A stretch of DNA of 64,000 nt, taken from NCBI GenBank assembly GCA_024635485.1, contig JAGXIV010000024.1, forward strand, positions 33,270 through 97,269, in the 5' to 3' direction. This DNA comes from a bacterium (GTDB lineage Bacteria > Patescibacteriota > Gracilibacteria > BD1-5 > UBA6164). This document shows, piece after piece, positions 1 through 12,264 of this stretch (positions within the stretch are counted from its first letter, which is position 1; each line of letters opens with the position of its first letter). The notes below the pieces were generated by a model. The model saw only the letters and a program-made list of their open reading frames with translations. It ran no database searches and was not told the DNA's origin. A program made the translations under genes and the position numbers.

Positions 1-1
1 G

Positions 2-1846
2 ATACTCGCTATGGTATGAGGAAGAGATTATTTTGATGAAGAACATAAGTGAAATATCAATATGACAACTTCTCTCCTACAACCAGGGTCATCATTTAAG
101 CCCTTTGTATATGCTCTTGCTATAGACCAAGGTGAGATTGGTACAAAAACACCTATCTATGATCTAAAAACAACTTTTCCTTGAGATTATACTCCAAAGA
201 ATTATGATGGTAAATTTATGGGAAAAATGACAGTTTCTACAGCGCTCAATTATTCTAGAAATATTCCAGCGGTAAAAATGTTTTTCCTCGCAGGTGGGGA
301 AGAAAAAATTATAACATTTATGGAAAAACTAGGAATTGATGGAATACGTAAGTTCAGAGATGAATATTCTGCAAGTTCTGGTACAAACTATACCTATTGA
401 GCTTCAATGGCACTGTGAACTGCTATGATGACTCCATTAGAAATGGCGCAAGCATATAGTGTCTTTGCTAATCTCTGAATAAGAAGAGAACTTGTACCTG
501 TAATAAAAATTTTAGATTCAAAGTGACTAGTGATTGAAGAGGCGAATAAAAACATAGGAGAACAGGCAATCGACGCATCGACTGCATATATAATAGACAG
601 TATTCTTTCAGATACGAGCGCAAGGCCATCAGGATGGAATAATTACCTTTCTCTCTCTGGAAGACCTGTTGCGGCAAAAACATGAACTTCTACGAAACAA
701 TCATCTAAATGAGGTGAGACCGTATATCCAAGAAACCTTTGGACCATTGGATTCACACCACAAATCACAACGGTAGTATGGACATGAAACAATGATGGGA
801 GTGAAACAAATCTCAATGCAAATGGATTAGAATCTGCGTGAGTCATCTGGAAACAATTTATGGATATAGCTCATGAAGGCAAAGAAGTATTAAATTGGAA
901 AAGACCTGCTGGAGTAAAAGAAGTAAATATATCTAGAATTTCTGGTAAACTTGCTCCTGAATGACTTGATTGAAATCTTAGGTCCTCTTCCCTCTTTGTA
1001 AATGTTCCAAAAGAATATGATCAAAGTTTACAACCAATTCAAGTAGACTTGCTCTGTAATGGTCCCGTTACCGAGAGTACTCCTATATCAGCTATAGGAA
1101 ACGTTAATCTTCTTGCTCTACATTCACTACAGCCTGATAATCCTGCCTGGGAGTATCCAGTTCAGGCTTGGGTAAACAGCGGGTGATACGTCTCAGAAAT
1201 TGGTGAAGTTGGTACATTTATTACTACACTTAATACGCAAACTTGTGAGCGAAGTGGATATGCTGGGAATATAGATGTAGGAGCGAGTATAAATCCATGA
1301 GATACTTTTGTAAATGGTTCTAACTACATAGAAATAGCCTACCAAAGTTCTACACCTATTACTCAAATTGATGTATTCCTTGATGAGGAAAAAATAAAAC
1401 AAATTGATTTACAAGATAAGAAACAATGAGTGTACACATGAGATATAACCATTCCAGATGGGACAACATGAAATAAAACCTTAGTAATTAGAGCTATTGA
1501 TACAGAATATTATTCTCAAGGTAAGTCTTATAATATTAATGTCATAAAAAGAGATAGTAATCCACCAGAAGTTAATATTACAAATCCAAGTAATGGAAGT
1601 ATCTCTCTTTATAAATGAGATTTCTTTAATCTCAGAGGAAATATAAATGACAGAAGTGTAATTCGCTCGATAAATATATACTTAGATGATACTCCAATTA
1701 AAATCGGAATTCAATGAAGAAGCTTTACTCAAGAAATAGATAGTAGTGAGATAAGTCTTGGAAATCATACTATTCGTGTAGAAGCAGTAGATATGGATTT
1801 CAACATTTGAAAACAAAATATCTCACTGGAAGTATTACCAAGATAA
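2..1846 (+). CDS. Class A penicillin-binding protein, C-terminal part (5' end outside window)
   Basis: Peptidoglycan synthase acting outside the membrane; only the transpeptidase domain and tail (614 residues) are in the window. The serine box is SSFK (residues 30-33 of the fragment), followed by SRN (85-87) and KTG (226-228), whose glycine is a TGA codon. The region after the transpeptidase domain is beta-rich and ends in an Ig-like module (about residues 510-614), which may bind wall polymer. Frame is continuous only with TGA as glycine; it ends at TAA just before a strong terminator. The missing N-terminus should hold the membrane anchor and glycosyltransferase domain. Family assignment is firm; which PBP paralogue it is cannot be told. 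Confidence 0.93.
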
Positions 1847-1868
1847 TTCATCCCCATTTAAAATTGAC

Positions 1869-1908
1869 CTCAGCGAAAATGAGACTACAATCTTCGCTGA
1901 GTTTTTTT
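1869..1908 (+). terminator. Intrinsic terminator after the PBP gene
   Basis: Nine-base-pair stem CTCAGCGAA/TTCGCTGAG followed by seven T residues, 23 bases after the PBP stop codon and just before the peroxiredoxin start. Confidence 0.9.
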
Positions 1909-1927
1909 ATTCATTAAATATATATAA

Positions 1928-2542
1928 ATGTTCGAAAACGATCAAGATTACTCGATAGTAAAAATAGACACAAAAGCACCTAGTTTCAACCTTCCTTACT
2001 ATTGTCCAATAAAAGATGATGAAGGGGTTATGCACTTAGATGACATGAAATGAAAATGGGTAGTTCTTTTCTTTTATCCAGCTGATTTTACGTTTGTATG
2101 TCCAACGGAATTAAAAGATATGGCAGATAACAAAGAAGCATTCAAAGATATGTGAATTCAAGTACTTGCTGCGAGTACAGATACTGTATACTCCCATAAA
2201 GCTTGGGTAAAACATGAAAGTCTTATGAAGAATTTTCCATATAAAATGCTCGCTGATCATAATCTCTCTACAGCTGATGCTTATAATATCCTAGATGAAG
2301 AAACATGACTTGCTGGAAGAGGTACTTTTATAATTGATCCAGAAGGAATTTGTCGAGGTATAGAAGTAACATCATGACCTCTTGGAAGAAATTCAGAAGA
2401 ACTCCTACGAAAAGTAGAAGCACTCCAATTTATGTGAGCAAATCCATGAGTAGCCTGTCCAGCACGATGGAAATCAGGATCTAAAACACTCACTCCTTCA
2501 ATAAAAATATCTGGAGAAGTTGGTGAACAACTCAAAGATTAA
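1928..2542 (+). CDS. ahpC: Typical 2-Cys peroxiredoxin (AhpC/Prx1 family)
   Basis: Thiol peroxidase that reduces hydrogen peroxide and alkyl hydroperoxides in the cytoplasm. 204 residues, full family length. The peroxidatic cysteine is Cys58 in FVCPTE and the resolving cysteine is Cys177 in GVACPARW, so this is a typical dimeric 2-Cys enzyme. The gene stands alone between two terminators. No AhpF-like reductase is nearby, so reduction presumably relies on thioredoxin (inference). A second, Bcp-type peroxiredoxin lies at 13637-14110, giving two peroxide-removing enzymes in this window. Confidence 0.95.
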
Positions 2543-2564
2543 TTCTCAAGAAATAAACCTACCA

Positions 2565-2596
2565 AAAAAGCTCAGAATAAATTCTGAGCTTTTTTA
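2565..2596. terminator. Bidirectional terminator between convergent genes
   Basis: A near-perfect palindrome (AAAAAAGCTCAGAAT, two-base loop, complementary arm) gives a T tract on both strands. It serves the peroxiredoxin gene on + and the coiled-coil gene on -. Confidence 0.88.
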
Positions 2597-2616
2597 TAAA
2601 ATGTATTAAATATTAA

Positions 2617-3087
2617 TTACATTTTTTTAAAATTTCTTTTTGTCTCTTTTTTAGCCTCAACAACTTTTGAGTCAGCTTTAGCTACACTTTTTTCAGCATT
2701 TTCAAGTGCATCTTCCGTAGAAGAGAGCATAGATCTAACACCACCAAAGAATCTTGAAAGTAAACCTTGTGCTTTATCTTTGCCAGCTTCTTTTGTTGAT
2801 TGTAAGTCTTCTAATAATTGTTGTCCTTGTTCTTGATATTTTTCTGCATATTTTTTAAACTCAGCTTTTTTAGCTGCTATTTTTTCCCTATTTTCATCAG
2901 AAACATATTTTTGTTCAACATCAGAAATAAAATTTTTTTGAGTCGCAAGGAAGTTATCTACTAAAAGTTTAACATCTTCCTTCGATTGGATCTTTTTCGT
3001 AGTATTCTTATTCTTTCCATACATATTAGCAATAACATTTCATGCTATGTAACCACTTGCAAGGAAAAGGAGTTTTCTTCAAAACAT
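2617..3087 (-). CDS. Membrane-anchored coiled-coil protein (YtxH-like)
   Basis: 156 residues. The start at 3087 gives a short N-terminal hydrophobic segment (about residues 4-20, LLFLASGYIAGNVIA) that needs two TGA glycines to be read; the remainder is highly charged and alanine/lysine/glutamate-rich with clear coiled-coil character. This layout resembles YtxH-type or apolipoprotein-like small envelope proteins, but there is no diagnostic motif, so the function is unknown. The internal ATG at 3024 would lose the anchor. It converges on the peroxiredoxin gene and shares its terminator. Confidence 0.8.
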
Positions 3088-3286
3088 AAATTTAATAAGT
3101 GAGAAAATAAAATTGTACAGGTATATTACTTTCAGGATGTAAGAAAATAGTATATTATGAATTATATTATTTTAAGCACGAGAATCAATTGTATTTTTTA
3201 ACATAAAAGTGAGCTCTCACCTTTACAAGGACTTATATATAGCTACACTGAGATACACTTAATTTCAAATAAAAAAACAAAGAAAT

Positions 3287-5860
3287 ATGGTATACAATAA
3301 TTTTTCAGATGGATACAAAAAGACTCTCATAAACGCAGAAAATAAAGCGAGAGAAATAGGATTTAAAAACTTACAACCAGAAGATATTTTTCTGGAGTTA
3401 TTAGAAACAGCTGATGGTGGTATTTTAGAAATTCTAACACTGTACGGAGTAGATAAAAAACTTACACTCGAAATAATTAATAAATGACTCTTTAATGTTT
3501 CTCCGATAAAAAGAAAATGAGTATATAGTGGCATGCATCAAAAATGCAAAGATATTATTCTATGAAGTGTCAAAATTGCAGCTCAAAATAGTAAGCCAAG
3601 AGCAACTATTGAAGATTTACTTCTTTCCTTACTCACCAATGATATTTGGCTTGCAAATTTCCTTGAATATATTTGAATCAATCCAAGTGATGTAGAAACA
3701 AATATCAATGATCTCATAAAAATGTGAGCTACTGATGGTCTCAATGGACAAATTATTGATGATAATGACTGAGACTCTTCTATAGAAAAACTTTTCTGAA
3801 ATTTAACAGAAAATATATTCTCATGATTTCAAAATGGCCAAAATCCCGAGGATGGAGATATTCCATTTGACGCAAATCCAGCTCAAGATTCTAAAAAAGA
3901 AGAATCTAGTACTCCTGCTCTAGATTTCTTCTCTACAGACCTTACTCAAGAAGCAAGAGATGGAAAAATAGATATTATCATTTGAAGAGAAACTGAAATT
4001 GAAAGACTGATCGCTATTCTCAATAGAAAAACAAAAAATAATCCATGTCTCGTATGAGATGCTTGAGTCGGAAAAACTGCAATAGTAGAATGACTTGCTC
4101 TTAAAATTGCACAAGGAATGGTTCCATTTTCTATGAAAGATAAAAGAATACTTTCATTAGATATGTCATCTCTCGTTGCAGGAACAAAATTTCGAGGTGA
4201 GTTTGAAACTCGGATCAAACAAGTTATTGATGAGGCGAGTAAGGCTGAAAATGAAGTTCTCCTCTTTATTGATGAAATTCATACAATCATCGGAGCCTGA
4301 AGTGGTGAAGGGAGTTTAGATGCTTCAAATATACTAAAACCAGCAATGTGACGTGGAAAAATCAGAGTTATTGGTGCAACAACATTAGGTGAGTATCAGA
4401 AATATATAGAAAAAGATCCAGCTCTAGAAAGAAGATTTCAAAAAATAGTGGCAGCAGAACCGGATAGAAAAACTGCTACAGAAATAATATGTGGACTCAA
4501 AGAAGTTTTTGAAGAATACCACAATCTTAATATTTCAGACGAGGCAATTAGCGAAGCTGTTGATCTTTCAATGAGATATATTACTGACAGACAACTTCCT
4601 GATAAAGCAATAGATCTAGTTGACGAAGCCTGTTCTTTGAAATCTATGAAATATAATTTTGATGAAGCTGAAATCAAAAAAATTAAAGAAAAAATAGCAA
4701 AAAATCAAAAAAAGATAGAAGATGCTGTGATATCTCAGCAGTATAAACGAGCTGTTACTCTCAAAGAAACACAAAAAAAACTAGAAAAAGATGTCCAAAA
4801 TTTGAAGAAAAAATTCTCTATTCCAAAAGATAAGAGATTCTGGGTTACTCCAGAAGATATTCATAGAGTTCTTTCCATCACAACTGGAATTCCAGTTGCA
4901 AATCTTTCAAAGAATGAAATAGAAAGACTTAAGAAGCTCCCAAATGTTATGAAAAAGAGCATTATCTCTCAAGATGATGCTATTGATGCAATATCAAAAT
5001 CAATTATTAGAAATAAAACTGGAATTTGAGAACCACATAGACCACTAGGAAGTTTCTTATTCTTAGGTCCTACAGGGGTTTGAAAAACAGAAATAGTTAA
5101 AGTACTTGCACGAGAATATTATGGAGATGAGGAAGCACTTATTAAAATTGATATGAGTGAATACTCTGATAAAACAGCAACAAATAAATTGATAGGTTCT
5201 TCTGCATGATATGTAGGATACGAAGAAGGATGACTGCTCACTGAAAAAGTAAGAAAAAAACCCTATTCTATTATCCTCTTTGATGAAATCGAAAAATGAG
5301 ATGTCGAAGTATATAATATTCTGCTTCAAATTCTTGAAGAATGAATTCTCACAGATAATAAAGGAAGAAAAATAAACTTCAAAAATACGATTATCGTCAT
5401 GACCTCTAATATTGGTCAAGAAGAGTTCTCTGAAAAAGCAGCACAAATTGGATTTGATATATCAGATTCTGCAGAAGTAAAGGTCATAGCTGATTATGAA
5501 AAAGCGAAACAAAAAATTAAAGATTCACTCACTGATTATTTTTCTCCAGAATTTATCAATAGAATTGATAAAGTTATTGTATTTAATCCACTTGATACAC
5601 AAGCGATCAAAAAAATTGTAAAACTATTGCTGAGTAAATTTAATACTAGACTTAAAACAAAAGGATTGGAGTTAAGCTATGATGCAAAATCAATTAACAC
5701 CATCGCAAAAGAAGTCTATAACCCAGAGTTCTGAGCTCGTGAAATCAGACGGTATATTACTGATACAATAGAGGATGCTATAGCAGCGTCCATTCTCACA
5801 AATCCAAATAAAAAAGATTTTAAACTCAAATCAATCAAAAATAAAATTGAAGTAGAATAA
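3287..5860 (+). CDS. clpC: ClpC-type AAA+ unfoldase
   Basis: ATP-driven protein unfoldase that feeds substrates to ClpP. 857 residues: Clp N domain (about 1-145), first AAA+ module with Walker A GDAGVGKT (257-264) and the [14 protein letters not shown] stretch, a short middle region containing a UVR-like helix, second AAA+ module with Walker A GPTGVGKT (594-601), and a C-terminal D2-small domain. The short middle region favours ClpC over ClpB, which has a much longer M domain. Many invariant glycines, including two in the first Walker A loop, are TGA codons. Conserved arginines in RGEFETR and GAREIRR use CGA or CGG. No clpP in the window. Confidence 0.96.
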
Positions 5861-5868
5861 ATAAAATA

Positions 5869-5894
5869 AAGAGGCTCATACGCTTCTTTTTTTT
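5869..5894 (+). terminator. Weak intrinsic terminator after clpC
   Basis: Seven-base-pair stem AAGAGGC/GCTTCTT (one G-U pair) followed by a run of T residues, 8 bases after the clpC stop. Confidence 0.6.
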
Positions 5895-5952
5895 ATTTTT
5901 AAGATATATTATCTTATAGTCAATTATCTTTTCTGAAAAATAGTGAAAAATA

Positions 5953-5961
5953 TGCTATAAT
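5953..5961 (+). promoter_or_regulatory. Extended -10 promoter of the 6004 gene
   Basis: TATGCTATAAT carries a perfect -10 box (5956-5961) with a TG extension, 42 bases before the ATG at 6004. No good -35 box is seen. A nearly identical TATGCTATAGT precedes the surface-protein gene at 46659. Confidence 0.5.
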
Positions 5962-6003
5962 TTGTATTATATACATGAAAATTCTTTAATACTTTTGGGC
6001 TCT

Positions 6004-7641
6004 ATGAAGAGATTTTCTCAACATATTCTAAATAAAATCATTTCTTCAGTGAGTATCTGACTTCTCAGTATACTTTTATTGTGTGTTAATTTTCCTCAAA
6101 CTAATGCTCTCTTATGAGAAGATTTAGGACTAGATATGTATAAAAAAATAGATGAAGGACTTGAAAAACTTGAAAAAAAGCAATATGAATACGAATTATC
6201 TGGTCAATGAGAAGCTCCAATTTGAGACGTAATAGGTCCAATTTTAGCTAGCAGATGATTAGTTTGTGATATTCGTACAACAGAAGATATGGAAACTATT
6301 TTATGAAATACACAGGAATCTAGTGTTGGATTTATAGTAGAGAGGTGTAATACAACTCAGGAATGAGGAACCCAAACAAATCTAGTTGCGCAAGTTCAAA
6401 AAGCAATTGCTTATACAAAAAGTAGTTTTCTTGTAAGAGCTCAAGAAAAAACACAGGCAAGTTATGATATTGGCAGAATTGGACTTTATAGCGATGGAAA
6501 TATCGAAAACTCACCTTTTGATCTTATTTTTGATATACAAGAGATAGATAGAGTCATATTTAGTGAAGAAATTGAATACAATGGAGTGGAACAAGATTCA
6601 TCAAGTGATAAAAAATTAGATGATTTTATGAAAGAAGATAAAAGCTATCTCTATCAAGATGATGTTCCTCTAGATGATGGAGATTTTACTGGTCTTCCTG
6701 ACGCAAATACATGAAATACATGAGAAAGTCCAGTTATACTCCTGCCTCAAATTCGAGATCACCAATATATGTGTCCAGTAAATAATAGTTGATTTATACA
6801 GGCTGATTTTGAAGAACTTTACAATTCGATTAATTGAATTGGTGGAGCGAGCTACGTTTCTTCAACAAACACGTGGGTCTATCCTGATGGGAGTCTTTCT
6901 AATGGAACAAGTTGGGGAGGACCATTTCCAGGTCCTGGGCCTGAATGAAATTATACTCAAGTACGTGATGATTGGCCATGTGGCCCAGATGAAATAATCT
7001 GTATCATAATAGAAATGCAGAAATCAACCTACTGACTTGCTTGAGGAACTACCAGTTCAATTGAAAAAATATTAACAAAAGTTGCAGAATATTTAGAAAA
7101 ACCTGCAAATGCATCATTGACTCAAAGGAAAATGACCACAAATAATTTTGAACTTGGGAGTATTATTTCAAATCTTCCATGAATGCTACGAGGATTTTGA
7201 ATCGAAGTATCTACGAAACCACTTCCAATATTAGACTTAGAATCTGAAAATGAGTGACTGCTTGCGTGATCAAAAGAAATAGTTTCTAATAAAATTTGTA
7301 AATATTATAAAAATGCAGGACTAGATTGTAAACGTAAAAATGATGTAGACGTATTTGAGTGAAGTGAGTTTGAACAAAAAATACTAATTACATCAGCATG
7401 AATGCCAACAAATTCAGTAGAAGTAAGAAATAATGAGAGACTTAAATTCCAAGATGCACTCAAAGATAGAAATAGAACTCTCTATGCAGAGAGTAATAGA
7501 GCACTTCTATCTGATAATATGAAAAAATTTGAAAAACAATTTAGTGAGTTAGAATTATTTTTATCTTCTTTCCAAGATTTTTGTAATTCTCTGGCATGAA
7601 TCGTTTGAGAAATGAAAAAAATTCCAACCCGTAGCAGTTAA
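6004..7641 (+). CDS. Exported protein of unknown function (545 aa)
   Basis: Not recognised. A hydrophobic N-terminal segment (about residues 14-28, ending near NFPQTNA) looks like a signal peptide or anchor. It is followed by a charged coiled-coil-like stretch, then a long region with scattered cysteines and glycine/proline-rich patches (for example GGPFPGPGPEG). About 25 glycines are TGA. It is followed six bases later by another exported gene of similar character, so the two are probably co-transcribed and may form one envelope complex (inference). No catalytic motif is visible. Confidence 0.85.
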
Positions 7642-7647
7642 AACAGC

Positions 7648-8922
7648 ATGAATAAAAAAATACTTACATTTTTTGTCATAATTTTTCTTTCACTATGAAT
7701 AGCAATAGTTTGAGTTTTTGCTGACGAATGTTCACAGAGTTGCAATATAGAAGATGCTCCTGCTCCTGCTTTGACGGAGTATTTTGCAAATATAAATCAA
7801 ATTACAAACAATATAATCAGTTGACTCACACAAGTTGAACAAACAAATTCAGAAAAAAGACAAACGCAAAATGTAATACTTTGAGGTATGAACAAAGTAC
7901 TCAGTGTCTGAAAATATTACACCAGTTTTGATTATACTCTTTCCCTGCCAATGACTCAGGAAATTCCAGCTCAGATGAAGAGAGATATGAAAATGTTTGA
8001 TTCTTATAGTGAAAAATTAAATCAAATATTACTCAATGCTACAAAACGAGGTTCGGCAGCATGAATACTCACTAATGTCTGTAATGGAGTTTCAAACTGT
8101 GATTTTCAAGACGATACATCTGCAAATATCATTGTAAAAGTTATAAATAATAACGAACAAATTCGTGATTATATGAGGAGTTCTATTTTATGAAAATCTT
8201 ATCTTGCTGATCAAAGTACATTTATACTGACTTCATCTGATATGAGTTCTCAAATTTCTGAGTACTATAATCCTGATACACTCAATGCATGTTCGCAATG
8301 TGATTGAGGTTTTAAAAAACAAAGTCTAGAACAAATTCTAACAATAAGTAATTTCACAGCAGGAGCAAAAAAATGAATCCAAGAATGGAAAGATGCCTGG
8401 AAACTCGCACGAGGTTGAAGCTCTGATGCGAACTATCGTGAACAGGAAGCAGTTATTCTCGCATGATATCTCGAAGAGCAGTGAATATCTGCTGATCAGG
8501 CTTGAGTTGTTATGTGAAATTTAAACAGATACAATGGTGGATGACTCACAAGTAGTAATCCGCTTTCAAACACAGCAGGAAATGCTCTTGCTCAAGTAGA
8601 AAATACTGCAGATAGTTTCAGTGAGATTCTCAATCAAAAGTTATCTTCATGACAGGATTCTATTCCATTTATAGAACTTACAAGAGTAGATACACAAGCT
8701 CAAAACTCAATAGATATAGATAGTTCTATTGCTTCAATGTATGAAAAGCAACTTCCCTTCTCATATGCGCAAGATGTATGAACACAACAACTTCAAGCCC
8801 GAATTATTAAAATGCATTTTTCTCTCACTCAAAGTATAAATATACTCTCAAAACTCGTTCCACAATCAGAAAAACTCTGCAATAAACAAGGGGTTTGAAT
8901 GTGAAATTGTAGCTTCAGATAA
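7648..8922 (+). CDS. Exported protein of unknown function (424 aa)
   Basis: Not recognised. N-terminal signal-like segment (residues 5-24, ending at VFADE) followed by a cysteine pair (ECSQSC) and a mostly helical, glutamine- and asparagine-rich body. Further cysteine pairs occur near NVCNGVSNCDF and NACSQCDGG, suggesting disulfides or a metal site in an exported protein. It starts six bases after the stop of the preceding exported protein, so the two form a tandem unit. There is no terminator before the downstream map gene, so read-through into the housekeeping operon is possible. Confidence 0.85.
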
Positions 8923-8989
8923 ACTTATTTTGGAGTTTTTCAATTCTTCTCTATAATTTTAGCAAAAGTACATCATAAACTGTTGCTCA

Positions 8990-9733
8990 ATGCTCAGCCA
9001 AAAAGAACTCGATATAATGCGAGCCAACGCAAAAATTCATTCTAGAGTTTTTGATAAAATCAAAGAAGTCACTATTCCTGGAACAAAAGCCCAGGATATA
9101 GATGCACTTGCCTTAGAAATCTGTCAATCAGCTTGAGTACTTTCAGCCTTTACATGAGTCTATGGATACAAATATACGCTTCAAACGAGTGTCAATGACG
9201 TCGTAGTTCATGGTCGACCACTGAAAAGTATTGTTTTTGAAGAATGAGATGTCGTTACCTTTGATTTTTGAGTGAAAGATAAGCAATATGGTATTTGTAC
9301 AGATGCAGCTTTTACGATGATTGTTTGAGATGAAAATAAATTTCCAGAAAAAAAGAAATTTTTAGAGGTATGAAAAAAGGCCCTTCAAAAATGACTTGAA
9401 CAAGCAGTAGCTTGAAATACAGTATGAGATATAGGTTACGCAATTGATTCTTATGTTTCAAAAAAATGATATCATATTATTCGAGATCTTACAGGTCATG
9501 GGGTTGGAAAATCTCTTCACGAACAACCATACATTTATAATTATGGAACACCTGGAACTGGGATGAAGCTCAAAGCAGGAATGACTATAGCTATCGAACC
9601 TATTATAGGTTTTTCATCGTGAAATATCGTCGATCATGGAGATTGGGAAATTTACGTCGAAGATGGAAGTATCGGATGTCAGTTTGAGCATACTATCCTC
9701 ATTACCAATGGAGCTCCAGAAATAATTGTGTAA
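8990..9733 (+). CDS. map: Methionine aminopeptidase, type I
   Basis: Removes N-terminal methionine from new proteins. 247 residues, the usual bacterial length. All expected active-site residues are present: His74 in VVVHG, Asp92 in FDFG, Asp105 in CTDAAF, the histidine of TGHGVG, Glu in IEPI and Glu in QFEHT. The glycine of FDFG is TGA. First gene of a compact operon running through nudix, xer, a kinase-like gene, pth and murC, with gaps of 11 bases or less, or overlaps, except for one 62-base gap before pth. Confidence 0.96.
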
Positions 9734-9744
9734 ATATTTCAAAT

Positions 9745-10176
9745 ATGGAAAAAATAATAAGGGTATGAATATGATCTTTTATAGTTAAAGATTGAAAAAT
9801 ACTATACGGACTGAGAAAGTCTAAACACTGAGAATGAAAATATTCTCCTCCCGGTGGACACTTAGAATATTGAGAAAGCATTGAGTGATGTGCAGTAAGA
9901 GAATTATATGAAGAAACTTGACTGATAGCTCAAGAAAAAAATGTAATAGTATACGCAACGCTCAATGAAATATATCCAAACAATGAAAAACATTATATAA
10001 ATATATCTACGTTTATTACAGAGTTTACATGAGAGCTTAAAAATATGGAACCAGATAAATTAGAAAAATGGGAATGGTTTTCTTGGGATGAGATTAAAAA
10101 ATTATGAGATAAAAATTTTCTTCCTGTACAAAATTTTATTGAAAAATATCCCGACTTTGATCCTAATACATTATAA
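9745..10176 (+). CDS. Nudix hydrolase (MutT/NUDT15-like)
   Basis: Hydrolyses a nucleoside diphosphate linked to another moiety, probably a damaged or surplus nucleotide. 143 residues; the Nudix box starts at GGHLEYGES and ends REL-EE-G-L with the catalytic glutamates intact. Several box glycines are TGA. The short single-domain form with a WEWFSWDEI segment resembles the MutT/NUDT15 group, but substrate specificity cannot be read from sequence. It sits 11 bases after map and 2 bases before the recombinase gene. Confidence 0.93.
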
Positions 10177-10178
10177 AT

Positions 10179-11099
10179 ATGAAATTCCAAGAAGCTCGAG
10201 ATGACTTTAATAACTGGCTTGAAGTAATTAAAAATAAATCACCAAAAACAGTAGAACAATACAATCGTCATTTAGAAAAATTTTCTGAGTATCTGGAAGA
10301 GAAAAATATCGATAGTTTTGAATTTAAGGTCGAAGAAATAACTCTCAAGCTTGCAGAATGATTTCGAAGCTACCTCTACAAAGCTAATAAAAAAATTTCT
10401 ATCAAAACAGCGAATGCCTATATGATTACAATTCGTAGTTTTCTCAAGTATTTAGAAAAACAAGGTATTATAAGTCTCTCTGCTACCAGTATTGATTTGA
10501 TGAAAGCAGAAACAAGACAAGTTGATTTTCTGAGTCCTGAGGAGCTCCAAAAATTATTTGCTGAGCCAAGAAGCGATTCACTGATTTGAAAGCGTGACAA
10601 AGCAATTATGGAGTGTATTTATTCAACCTGACTTCGTATATCAGAACTCACAGCGCTCAATAAGACCGATATAAATTTAGAAACTCGTGAATTTGCCATT
10701 AGATGAAAATGAAGAAAACTCAGAATTGTTTATTTAACACAGCATTCAGCTGAACTCATAGACAATTATCTCAGTGCAAGAAATGATCATGTGAGTCCCC
10801 TGTTTATTCGTCATAATATCAAAATTGATTCTATCGATGCATTAGATGATGAAACGACGAGACTCTCACGATTTTTTATCACTTGAATGATAAAATCATA
10901 TGCAGTTAAAGCAGGAATACTCAAAGATATTTCTGCCCATACGCTCAGACATAGTTTTGCAACCAGTTTATTAGAAGCTTGAGCAGATCTCAGGAGTATC
11001 CAAGAAATGCTGGGGCACTCAAGTATTTCTACCACACAGGTATACACACATGTTACGAATCCTCAGCTTAAGAAAGTACATTCTAAATATATGAAATAA
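10179..11099 (+). CDS. Tyrosine recombinase XerC/XerD-like
   Basis: Site-specific recombinase, probably resolving chromosome dimers at a dif site with FtsK. 306 residues: SAM-like N-terminal core-binding domain (1-about 90), then the catalytic domain with the arginine of [20 protein letters not shown] and the nucleophile tyrosine in VYTHV. Full length and intact. Embedded in a housekeeping operon rather than next to mobile DNA, which supports a Xer role over a phage integrase. A single Xer (XerH/XerS-like use) is possible; no dif site was identified. Confidence 0.93.
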
Positions 11100-11674
11100 T
11101 GGATAAAGAAGCCAGTATTATTCAAGAAAAAAGAAAATGAAAATTTTCATGGAGACTTTTATGAGAAAATTTTGTTTTTGAAGAAGACGGGCATTTTTAT
11201 AAGATGCCTACCGTTTTAGCAAAAAATACGATGTATCGAGATTGTAGTTCATATGACAAGGTCAATAGTTCTCTTGAGATTATCAAAAAATATTTTTGAC
11301 CTATAGCATATATTCCAGAAACTAAAATTTATGAAGATAAAGATGGTCATTTTGTAATTGACCAAATAAAAGTACAGGGAGGAAAGGAACTTACTCGAGA
11401 TATGATGGATACAAATCCTGAACTCTTATCTCGATTCAAGAGACTTATTATTGCGAATGAAATTATGTGGGAAAAAGAATGAGTATTTCTTGATTTACTC
11501 TGAAGTGATATAGTAGCTCATCCACAGACCATCCATAATCTCATTACTGATGGAAAAGACCTCTATGTATTTGACTTTGGTCTTCTTGAGAAGAAACCTG
11601 GAAATTTTATCTTTCGATGTATTTCTCATAGTGTGAAAAAATTTCAACTTCTTTTTGTGAAAATTTTTTATTAA
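11099..11674 (+). CDS. Small protein kinase-like protein (YrbL-like), tentative
   Basis: 191 residues, overlapping the recombinase stop by one base (TAATG), so translationally coupled. The C-terminal part contains HPQTIHNLI followed by LYVFDFGLL, which recalls the catalytic and DFG segments of the YrbL/RIO-like kinase fold; the N-terminal half holds short beta-rich stretches as in a kinase N lobe. The usual catalytic aspartate before the HP segment appears as SDIVAHPQ. Function is inferred from these two motifs only, and a non-kinase role is possible. Confidence 0.8.
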
Positions 11675-11736
11675 AAGCTCTTTGCTCTCGTGCATCTTTT
11701 AAATATAATTCATACATAATTTCTCGTATATAATCT

Positions 11737-12264
11737 ATGAAACTCATCGTATGACTTTGAAATCCTTGAGAACAGTACGTGTCAACCAGACACAATGTTG
11801 GTTTTATTTTTGTAGATATATTTAGAGTAAAAAATGATTTTTCTGATTGGAAATACGAGTCAAAATTTTTAAGTGAAATTTCTACGTGATTATTAAATTG
11901 AGAAAAAGCTCTTCTAGTAAAACCACAAACATTCATGAATCTCTCATGACAATCACTTCAAAAAATATGTCAGTTTTATAAAATTGATGCAAGTGATTTT
12001 ATAGTGATTTATGATGATATTTCTCTTGAATTTTGAAAAGTACGTTTAAGAGAAAAATGAAGTGCAGGATGACATAATTGAGTCAAGAGCATTATACAAT
12101 ATTTTTGAGAAAATTGGGATAGAATTAAGGTTTGAGTTGGATATGATGACAGATATGACGTCTCAGATTGGGTCTTATGAAAAATGAAAGAAGAAGAGCT
12201 CATTGCTTTGGATAATGAAGTATATGATTGAATTAATGAACATTTAAAAAAAAAGATTTCCTAA
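11737..12264 (+). CDS. pth: Peptidyl-tRNA hydrolase
   Basis: Releases tRNA from prematurely dropped peptidyl-tRNA, an essential recycling step. 175 residues. It begins with GLGNPG (two TGA glycines), then the catalytic His19 in TRHNVGF, the conserved asparagine in QTFMNLSG, and the aspartate in VIYDDISL that polarises the histidine. It lacks the long C-terminal helix region of some family members. Its stop overlaps the murC start (TAATG), so translation is coupled. Confidence 0.96.

Noticed and set aside
10179..11099. Integrase of a mobile element
   Set aside because: It is within an operon of map, pth and murC, with no flanking repeats, tRNA or phage genes.
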